Assembly (NCBI GenBank): GCA_035299585.1
Contig: DATGWF010000014.1
Location: 1 to 21,454 of the forward strand
DNA from: DATGWF01 sp035299585
Lineage (GTDB): Bacteria > Actinomycetota > Actinomycetes > Actinomycetales > Microbacteriaceae
DNA length: 21,454 nucleotides
Direction: 5' to 3'
Under the pieces are notes generated by a model. It worked only from the letters and a program-made list of their open reading frames with translations. It was not told where the DNA came from and ran no database searches. Below are positions 15,106 through 20,501 of this stretch, in pieces (the first letter of the stretch is position 1; each line of letters begins with the position of its first letter). Made by a program: the position numbers and the translations under genes.

Positions 15106-16563
15106 TTACGACAGCTGAGTGCGTTCGACCCAGTCGAGATACTCCGGCGATACCGTTCCGGTGACGTATTCCCCGGTGAAGCAAGACATATCGAGCTCGG
15201 TCAGCTCGGATCCCTCAGTGATGGCGGCCTGCAGGTCGGCGACTTCTTGGTACATCACGTAATCCGCGCCGAGAACCTCGGCAATCTCAGGGATTTTGCG
15301 GCCGTGGGCGATGAGCTCTTGTCGTGATGGCATATTGATGCCGTACACGTGCGGGAAGCGCACGGGCGGTGCCGCCGAGGTGAAGGTGACCTTCCGTGCT
15401 CCGGCGGCTCGGGCCATCTCGACAATTTCTTTGGAGGTCGTGCCGCGCACAATCGAATCGTCGACGATCAGGACGTTCTTCCCGGCGAACTCAGACCCCA
15501 TCGCGTTGAGCTTCTGGCGCACCGACTTCTTGCGTTGGGACTGTCCCGGCATGATGAATGTGCGGCCCACGTAGCGGTTCTTGAAAAAGCCCTCGCGATA
15601 CTCGATGCCCAGCCGCCGCGCGACCTGCATCGCCGCGGGACGTGAGGAGTCTGGAATTGGCATGACCACATCGATGTCGCCCATCGGGGTGTACTTCTCG
15701 ATGGTTTGCGCGAGGCGATCGCCCATTCGCAGTCGCGCTTCGTAGACCGAGACGCCGTTCATGATTGAGTCGGGACGAGCGAGATAGACGTATTCGAAGG
15801 AACACGGCACCAGGCGCGGATTCGCGGCGCATTGGGCACTGGTGAGCTCGCCATTCGACGAAATGAACACGGCCTCGCCCGGTGCGACATCGCGAACAAT
15901 GTCGTAGTCGCCGTTTTCGAGCACGAGCGACTCACTCGCCACGATCCATTCTTCGCGACCGGTCTCGGTCTCGCGGCGACCGAGCACGAGCGGTCGGATG
16001 CCGAACGGATCGCGAAACGCGAGCAAGCCGTGACCGGCGATGAGTGCGATGGCCGCGTACGAGCCCTCAACGCGTTCATGGACTGAGCGCACCGCCGCAA
16101 ACACCTGCTCCGGAGTGAGGTCGTCTCCAGTGAGGTGGTCTTGGAGCTCGGTTGCCAGGACGTTGAGGAGCATCTCGGTGTCGCTCGAGGAGTTGGTGTG
16201 GCGTCGGTCGACACGGAACAGCGCCTGGTCCAGCTCGCGCGTGTTGGTGAGGTTTCCGTTGTGCACGAGGATGATGCCGTACGGCGCGTTGACATAGAAC
16301 GGCTGGGCTTCGTCTTCCCGGTCCGCGGCACCTTTCGTGGCATAGCGCACGTGGCCAAGACCGACATTGCCGGTGAGCGATCGCATGTCTCGGGTGCGGA
16401 ATGCCTCTCGAACCTGACCCTTGGCCTTGTGCAGGTGGAACACCGAGCCGTCCATCGTGGCGATGCCGGTGGAGTCTTGACCGCGATGCTGCAGAAGGAG
16501 GAGCGAGTCGTACACCTGCTGGTTTGCCGGTTCAGTGGAAACGATTCCAACGATGCCGCACAT
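15106..16563 (-). CDS. purF: Amidophosphoribosyltransferase
   Basis: PurF catalyses the committed step of purine synthesis, converting PRPP and glutamine to phosphoribosylamine. The 485-residue protein starts MCGIVGIVS, so Cys2 becomes the N-terminal nucleophile after Met removal and no propeptide needs cleaving. NGNL (102-105) belongs to the glutaminase site, and LIVDDSIVRGTT (365-376) is the PRPP-binding loop. Of the four positions that hold the Fe-S cluster in the Bacillus-type enzyme, two are Cys (C254 and C461), but H405 and D458 replace the others, so a 4Fe-4S cluster is unlikely. A GAGGAG ribosome site lies 11 bases upstream of the ATG. The gene diverges from purM over 99 bp that contain the shared palindrome. 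Confidence 0.97.
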   Translation of the reverse strand: MCGIVGIVSTEPANQQVYDSLLLLQHRGQDSTGIATMDGSVFHLHKAKGQVREAFRTRDMRSLTGNVGLGHVRYATKGAADREDEAQPFYVNAPYGIILVHNGNLTNTRELDQALFRVDRRHTNSSSDTEMLLNVLATELQDHLTGDDLTPEQVFAAVRSVHERVEGSYAAIALIAGHGLLAFRDPFGIRPLVLGRRETETGREEWIVASESLVLENGDYDIVRDVAPGEAVFISSNGELTSAQCAANPRLVPCSFEYVYLARPDSIMNGVSVYEARLRMGDRLAQTIEKYTPMGDIDVVMPIPDSSRPAAMQVARRLGIEYREGFFKNRYVGRTFIMPGQSQRKKSVRQKLNAMGSEFAGKNVLIVDDSIVRGTTSKEIVEMARAAGARKVTFTSAAPPVRFPHVYGINMPSRQELIAHGRKIPEIAEVLGADYVMYQEVADLQAAITEGSELTELDMSCFTGEYVTGTVSPEYLDWVERTQLS

Positions 16564-16608
16564 ACGTCGCGGTGCTCCTCAAGCTCGACCAGCCGGGTGG
16601 ACGCTCTC

Positions 16609-16638
16609 AGTCTCTCACAGTCGGTGCGCAAATGAGCA
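16609..16638 (-). promoter_or_regulatory. Predicted purF promoter and bidirectional purF/purM operator
   Basis: The 14-bp element TGCGCAAATGAGCA (16625-16638, plus strand) is identical to the purS copy. Leftward, after 10 bp, lies GAGACT (16614-16609), a weaker version of the TAGACT box of purL and purS. The same element ends 12 bp before the purM -10 box and so also covers purM's expected -35 region. One protein bound here could control purF and purM together. Confidence 0.6.
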
Positions 16639-16650
16639 CGCATCGGCGAC

Positions 16651-16656
16651 TAGCCT
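16651..16656 (+). promoter_or_regulatory. -10 box TAGCCT, leaderless promoter of purM
   Basis: TAGCCT ends six bases before the GTG start of purM at 16663. No Shine-Dalgarno is present, so a leaderless message is predicted. The same hexamer and spacing occur before the first fluoride channel gene. Confidence 0.55.
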
Positions 16657-16662
16657 GGACTC

Positions 16663-17766
16663 GTGAGTGCGAACGAGTCGTATGCCGCCGCAGGAGTCGA
16701 CACGGCCGCGGGGGACCGCGCCGTCGAACTGATGAAGTCCGCGGTGGCTCGCACCCACGGCGCCAGCGTTCTCGGCGGGGTGGGCGGTTTCGCCGGCCTG
16801 TTTGACCTCAGCTTTGCCAAACGCTTCGATCGCCCCATTCTCGCCACGTCAACGGACGGCGTCGGCACCAAGGTTGCCATCGCGCAAGCAATCGACAAAC
16901 ACGACACCATCGGTCAAGACCTCGTCGGGATGGTCGTCGACGACATCGTCGTAGTGGGCGCCCAACCCCTCTTCATGACGGACTACATCGCCTGCGGCAA
17001 GGTGGTTCCCGAGCGCATCGCCGACATCGTCCGCGGCATCGCCGAAGCCTGCACCGCCACCGGGACATCTCTCGTCGGTGGCGAAACCGCGGAGCACCCG
17101 GGCCTCATGCGCCCCGACGAGTACGACGTCGCGGGAGCGGCGGTGGGCATCGTTGAGGCCGACCGCATGCTGGGAGCCGAGCGAGTCCAGGACGGCGATC
17201 TCGTCGTCGCGATCGCCTCGAGCGGCCCGCACGCCAACGGCTACTCCCTCATCCGCCACATCCTGGCCGAGCGCGGCATCGCCTTCACGGACCGATCCGC
17301 CGAGCTCGGCGGAACCTGGGGTGAGGCGCTCCTCGAACCAACCCGCCTCTACAGTGGCGAACTCGTCGAGGTCCTCGACGGGCCGACCGGGCGGGCGGTT
17401 CACGCGCTCTCTCACGTCACCGGCGGAGGTATTGCGGCGAACCTCGCGAGAGTGCTCCCCAAAGGTGCCTGGGTCGAAATCGATCGCGGAACCTGGAGCC
17501 CGCAATCGGTGTTCCGCGTGTTGTGCGAGCTGTCTGGCGCGAGTCTCGAATCGACTGAGGGCACCTGGAATCTCGGTATCGGCATGTTCGCCATCGTCGC
17601 GGCAGACTCGGCGTCGACCGTCGTGGCCGAACTTGACCGCCTCGGCCATGCGGCCTGGGTGGCCGGTCGCGTGTCGCTCGCCGCGCATGACCTCGTCGGG
17701 TTCGAGCAGGGTGCGAAGGGTGTGGACGGAGGCGCAGTCCGCCTCGTTGGGAACTATCGTGATTGA
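16663..17766 (+). CDS. purM: Phosphoribosylformylglycinamidine cyclo-ligase (AIR synthetase)
   Basis: PurM closes the imidazole ring, converting FGAM to AIR with ATP, purine step 5. The 367-residue protein shows GGFAGLFDL (41-49), STDGVGTK (63-70), the long MVVDDIVVVGAQPLFMTDY (90-108), GGETAEHPG (139-147) and SSGPHANGYSL. It starts at GTG 16663 with a leaderless-type promoter. In many actinobacteria, including Mycobacterium tuberculosis, purF and purM are co-directional; here they diverge around one palindromic element. Stop TGA at 17764-17766; the next gene starts 42 bp on. Confidence 0.96.
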   Translation: MSANESYAAAGVDTAAGDRAVELMKSAVARTHGASVLGGVGGFAGLFDLSFAKRFDRPILATSTDGVGTKVAIAQAIDKHDTIGQDLVGMVVDDIVVVGAQPLFMTDYIACGKVVPERIADIVRGIAEACTATGTSLVGGETAEHPGLMRPDEYDVAGAAVGIVEADRMLGAERVQDGDLVVAIASSGPHANGYSLIRHILAERGIAFTDRSAELGGTWGEALLEPTRLYSGELVEVLDGPTGRAVHALSHVTGGGIAANLARVLPKGAWVEIDRGTWSPQSVFRVLCELSGASLESTEGTWNLGIGMFAIVAADSASTVVAELDRLGHAAWVAGRVSLAAHDLVGFEQGAKGVDGGAVRLVGNYRD

Positions 17767-17808
17767 GTGAGGCGCAATCGTTCGACCTGTGCGCACGGGG
17801 GTGACCGC

Positions 17809-18468
17809 ATGACCGGACCGAGCTTTCGGCTGGGGCGCTGGGTGCTGGCCACCTGGGGTGCCGCTCTCACCGGCCTTGCACTCGTCGCCGGCACCTTCCT
17901 GGTCCTCATCGGCTCGCGTGTCGACCAGTCGATGCTCCAACTGCTCATCGTGATCCCTGGAGCGGCGACCTGTGCGCTCGTCGCGTGGGTGCAGGTGCGC
18001 CTGACGCGGCTCGGAGCCATGCCGCTCGGTCCCCTCCGCTGGGTTTTCGCGAGCACCGTAAGCGGGGCGGTCGCGTGGCTGTTCCTGCTGCTGCCATCGG
18101 CAATCCTCGCGGTATCGCCGCCACAGTCTGAGGGCGTGAACTGGATCGCCGTGTTCGCTGGACCCATTGCCATCGGCTCGGCAGTGTGTGCCGTGCCGAT
18201 TGCCCAAGCTGTCATTCTTCGCCGGGGCGGAGTCCGACGTTCCTGGATGTGGGCCGTCGCGGCCGCAATCTGGGCCGTGTTGCTTCCGGTGGCGGCGATG
18301 GGATTCGGCTGGTTCAACGTTGCCGACACGAGTCCCGTGCTTCCAGCGTGGGCCATTGGCTGTGTCGTCGTGCTCGCGCTCGTCTACGCGAGCATGACCG
18401 GATGGGTCATGGAACCCCTGCAGCTCGATCCCCGCGGTCGGCGGGCCGAGCACGCCGCCACTGAGTAG
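17809..18468 (+). CDS. Hypothetical six-helix membrane protein
   Basis: I do not recognise a family. The 219-residue protein has about six hydrophobic segments beginning near WVLATWGAALTGLALVAG, MLQLLIVIPGAAT, WVFASTVSGAVAWLF, WIAVFAGPIAIGS, WMWAVAAAIWAVLL and WAIGCVVVLALVY, and a short polar C-terminal tail. No enzyme or transport motif is visible. The ATG at 17809 has GGGGGTGA five bases upstream and is preferred over the GTG at 17767, which follows the purM stop directly and lacks such a site. It is in line with purM and may be co-transcribed. It sits between purM and DUF3073, which are direct neighbours in several actinobacteria, so it looks like a lineage-specific insertion. Confidence 0.75.
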   Translation: MTGPSFRLGRWVLATWGAALTGLALVAGTFLVLIGSRVDQSMLQLLIVIPGAATCALVAWVQVRLTRLGAMPLGPLRWVFASTVSGAVAWLFLLLPSAILAVSPPQSEGVNWIAVFAGPIAIGSAVCAVPIAQAVILRRGGVRRSWMWAVAAAIWAVLLPVAAMGFGWFNVADTSPVLPAWAIGCVVVLALVYASMTGWVMEPLQLDPRGRRAEHAATE

Positions 18469-18496
18469 GCGGCTGACCCGCAGGACGTGCCGTCAA

Positions 18497-18530
18497 CGAT
18501 GAACGCCCCGCCGAGGCGGGGCGTTCATCG
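18497..18530. terminator. Bidirectional hairpin terminator
   Basis: Perfect inverted repeat with 16-bp arms (18497-18512 and 18515-18530), in practice a 15-bp stem with a CGAG loop and core GCCCCGCC / GGCGGGGC. It lies between the stop of the six-helix membrane protein (18468) and the stop of convergent DUF3073 (18539). There is no U-tract. Confidence 0.85.
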
Positions 18531-18538
18531 AGACAGAG

Positions 18539-18730
18539 TTACGCGGACTGGTCGTCGGCGAACTCGTCGTCGTCGAAATCGGCATACTTCGCCGCGATGT
18601 CGGCGTAGCTGTCATCGTGACTTTCGGTCGACAGCTCTCGTTCCAGGGCCGAGTAGTCGGTGTCCGGACTGAAGTACTTCAACTCACGAGCCACTTTGGT
18701 GTGCTTGGCTTTTTGGCGGCCGCGCCCCAT
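18539..18730 (-). CDS. DUF3073 family protein
   Basis: A 63-residue actinobacterial protein of unknown function. The start MGRGRQKAKHTKVARELKYF is the family signature: a basic N-terminal half followed by a strongly acidic tail rich in Asp (DFDDDEFADDQSA). The ATG at 18730-18728 has AGGGGG about seven bases upstream; an upstream in-frame reading from 18772 adds 14 non-conserved residues and is not preferred. DUF3073 genes typically converge on purM in actinobacteria; here one membrane protein gene and a hairpin lie between. The charge pattern could suit nucleic acid or ribosome contact, but that is only a guess. The 91 bp upstream separate it from the fluoride channel pair and hold no promoter I trust. 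Confidence 0.9.
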   Translation of the reverse strand: MGRGRQKAKHTKVARELKYFSPDTDYSALERELSTESHDDSYADIAAKYADFDDDEFADDQSA

Positions 18731-18821
18731 ACGTGACCCCCTTTTCAACAGGTGTGGCCGATTACTCGGCACGCGAATATGGAATCCTAGTCGAGCAGTC
18801 TAACACCGCCGCGTCTTCGGT

Positions 18822-19232
18822 TTATGACCCGTCCATGATGACCGCAAATATCCCGACGGCGACCCACAGTGTGAGCAGCATCGTTGCGGCAAACAGCAGA
18901 ACCGAGCCCAGCACCGTCCAGAGCAGGTTGCGCACGGCGAGCCGACGATCGTTTGTTTCGGCCGCCCGGACCACGTCAATCGCCCAAGCGCTCAACGTTG
19001 TGAGCCCTCCGCAGAAACCGGCGATGAGCACCTGGAGCCAGCTCCGGGGGATGAGTACCAGGATGCTCATTGCGAAAAACACCCCGGCAAGGGCCGAGCC
19101 ACTGAGGTTCGCGATCAGGAGACCCCTGGGAACCTGCCCGAGCTTTGCAGGCCACTTGCCCGCGAGCCAATACCGCATCCCCGACCCGAGAGCGCCGGCA
19201 ACGAACACGGCGAGGATGATGCCGAGGCTCAT
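18822..19232 (-). CDS. crcB: Fluoride channel subunit FluC/CrcB, second of pair
   Basis: FluC proteins export fluoride as dual-topology dimers. This 136-residue protein has four hydrophobic helices and the signatures GALGSGMRYW (13-22, with R20), NLSGS (42-46) and GFCGGLTTLS (72-81), around the central Na+ site. The usual second Phe of the GFxGGxTTFS box is Leu80. The ATG overlaps the stop of the preceding channel gene in an ATGA arrangement, so the two are translationally coupled. Two adjacent, diverged crcB genes normally encode a heterodimer with fixed opposite orientations. No fluoride riboswitch is possible, because the upstream gene appears to have no leader. Confidence 0.93.
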   Translation of the reverse strand: MSLGIILAVFVAGALGSGMRYWLAGKWPAKLGQVPRGLLIANLSGSALAGVFFAMSILVLIPRSWLQVLIAGFCGGLTTLSAWAIDVVRAAETNDRRLAVRNLLWTVLGSVLLFAATMLLTLWVAVGIFAVIMDGS

Positions 19233-19663
19233 GAGCCCGCTCCCAGCTGTGGCTGGGTGCCAGCGGCGCGGCGGAATCGGAGTCCGTTTTCACCGAATCG
19301 CAATCCGAGCCAGGCGGAGGTGAGGCTTCCGCTGACCGTGAGCATGAGATAGAGCGCGGCGAGGCCGACGCCCGCGTCGCGTGCTTCCGCGTTGACCCAG
19401 AGCGCGACTCCGCTCATGGTGGTGAATCCGCCCAAGAATCCAGGGCCCCAGAACGGACCAAGCCAGGCTCGATTTCGCGCCTTCGGGATGATTCCGGTGA
19501 TGAGTGCGCCGAGTGCGAACGCTCCCATCCAGTTCACAATGAGCACGGCGAAGCCGAGGTTGCCGGGCCAGACGCTGTCGATGAGCTGACGCAGTGCGGC
19601 GCCCGAACCGCCACCGAGCATGACGAGCTGCCATGGCTGCAGTGCACGGGGGAAGAACTTCAC
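19229..19663 (-). CDS. crcB: Fluoride channel subunit FluC/CrcB, first of pair
   Basis: A 144-residue FluC homologue with four hydrophobic helices. Signatures are GGGSGAALRQ (17-26), N44 in VNWMGAFALG, and GFLGGFTTMSG (75-85), where F80 is present but M83 replaces the usual second pore Phe. It starts at GTG 19663-19661, with no Shine-Dalgarno but a TAGCCT box six bases upstream. The C-terminal tail (residues about 127-144) is polar and longer than in its partner. It probably pairs with the downstream subunit to form a heterodimeric fluoride exporter. It diverges from the tipA-like gene over 82 bp. Confidence 0.92.
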   Translation of the reverse strand: MKFFPRALQPWQLVMLGGGSGAALRQLIDSVWPGNLGFAVLIVNWMGAFALGALITGIIPKARNRAWLGPFWGPGFLGGFTTMSGVALWVNAEARDAGVGLAALYLMLTVSGSLTSAWLGLRFGENGLRFRRAAGTQPQLGAGS

Positions 19664-19669
19664 CGTTCG

Positions 19670-19675
19670 AGGCTA
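19670..19675 (-). promoter_or_regulatory. -10 box TAGCCT, leaderless promoter of the fluoride channel operon
   Basis: On the minus strand TAGCCT, six bases, then the GTG start at 19663. The hexamer and spacing are the same as for purM. No -35 match is evident. Confidence 0.5.
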
Positions 19676-19706
19676 TCGGAGCTCGGAGGCGACTCCGCGT
19701 ACATCG

Positions 19707-19739
19707 CCTTGACCTTTACGTTACGTCAAGGTTTACCGT
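19707..19739 (+). promoter_or_regulatory. MerR-type promoter and operator of the tipA-like gene
   Basis: A -35 box TTGACC (19709-19714) and a -10 box TACCGT (19734-19739) are separated by 19 bp, the over-long spacing typical of MerR-activated promoters. A dyad CCTTGAC (19707-19713) / GTCAAGG (19725-19731), with an 11-bp centre, covers the -35 and most of the spacer. The -10 box is six bases from the ATG at 19746, so the message is predicted to be leaderless and the gene autoregulated. Confidence 0.7.
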
Positions 19740-19745
19740 GGTCTC

Positions 19746-20501
19746 ATGACGACCGTGAGCATCACCGAACTCGCCCGCACCTCGGGCCTGAGCTCGCGCA
19801 CGCTTCGGCATTACGAAACACTCGGACTCATCGAGTCGACGCGCGAACGGAACGGATACCGGCAGTTCGACGACACGGCCGTCCTTCGATTGCAACGCAT
19901 CCTGGTGCTGCGCACGCTCGGGTTGGGGCTCGGACAGATTCGAGAGATTCTCGAGCAACCCAGTTCGGCGGCCTCCGCGCTTGATCGGCACGCCCAAGAA
20001 CTGCGGGCCGAACGAGACCGTATCGACCGAATCCTCGCGGCACTCGACCGCACCAGTATCGCCCTCACGATTGGAGAACCACTCATGTCTGCAGACCCCT
20101 TTGACGGCTTCGACCACACCCAATACGAGCAGGAGGTCACGGAACGTTGGGGGGCGGACACCTACCGCGCCTCCGACCGTTGGTGGCGCGGAATGAGCGA
20201 TGCCGAACGCGCGCAGTGGAAGGCATCTTCAGCCGAGCTGACCAATGATTGGGTGAGCGCTGCCGAATCCGGTGAGGATCCGCGCGGATCGGTCGGCCAG
20301 GCGCTTGCGGCCCGTCACGCCGACTGGCTGCGGAGCATTCCCGGCACCCCGAGTGGCCCGAATGACCTCCCCGACTATCTGCGCGGGCTCGGCGAGATGT
20401 ATGTCTCCGACGACCGATTCGGTGCCAACTATGGCGGTCGTCAGGGCGCGGAGTTCGTGCGCGCTGCGCTCGCAGCCTATGCCGACGCGCTCGCGGACTG
20501 A
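19746..20501 (+). CDS. TipA-like MerR-family transcriptional activator with TipAS domain
   Basis: A 251-residue regulator. Residues 1-70 are a MerR winged helix-turn-helix (SITELARTSGLSSRTLRHYE, then YRQFDDTAVLRLQRI). About 75-105 is the dimerisation coiled coil, and 117-250 is a TipAS antibiotic-recognition domain with FDHTQYEQEVTERWG and LGEMYVSDDRFGANY. Streptomyces TipAL detects thiopeptide and related compounds and activates its own promoter; the promoter here has the matching MerR layout. The protein contains no Cys, so the covalent thiopeptide capture described for Streptomyces TipA is not possible; the ligand is likely different or bound non-covalently. An internal start at 20085 may give a free TipAS-like product. 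The last 25 bp overlap the convergent ROK gene. Confidence 0.93.
   Translation: MTTVSITELARTSGLSSRTLRHYETLGLIESTRERNGYRQFDDTAVLRLQRILVLRTLGLGLGQIREILEQPSSAASALDRHAQELRAERDRIDRILAALDRTSIALTIGEPLMSADPFDGFDHTQYEQEVTERWGADTYRASDRWWRGMSDAERAQWKASSAELTNDWVSAAESGEDPRGSVGQALAARHADWLRSIPGTPSGPNDLPDYLRGLGEMYVSDDRFGANYGGRQGAEFVRAALAAYADALAD
20073..20087 (+). promoter_or_regulatory. Internal ribosome binding site and start for a TipAS-like short product
   Basis: GGAG (20073-20076) stands eight bases before an in-frame ATG (20085-20087), codon 114 of the regulator. Initiation there gives a 138-residue protein, MSADPFDGFDHTQYEQEV onward, consisting of the ligand-binding domain alone. That is close to the 144-residue TipAS made by internal initiation in Streptomyces lividans tipA. 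The long form is predicted to start leaderless, so this is the best ribosome site in the gene. Confidence 0.6.

Noticed and set aside
17767..17808. GTG start directly after the purM stop for the six-helix protein
   Set aside because: The ATG at 17809 has a strong GGGGGTGA site at good spacing; the extension is polar and lacks a ribosome site of its own.
16849..18453. 534-codon open frame on the minus strand opposite purM and the membrane protein
   Set aside because: It is a shadow of codon-biased high-GC genes; the product is His/Arg/Asp-rich with no recognisable domain, and purM is unmistakable on the other strand.
18731..18821. Promoter for DUF3073 (TAGACT and CATATT on the minus strand)
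   Set aside because: Several weak boxes are possible, but none has a convincing -35 partner or fixed spacing, and there is no palindrome like that of the pur genes.
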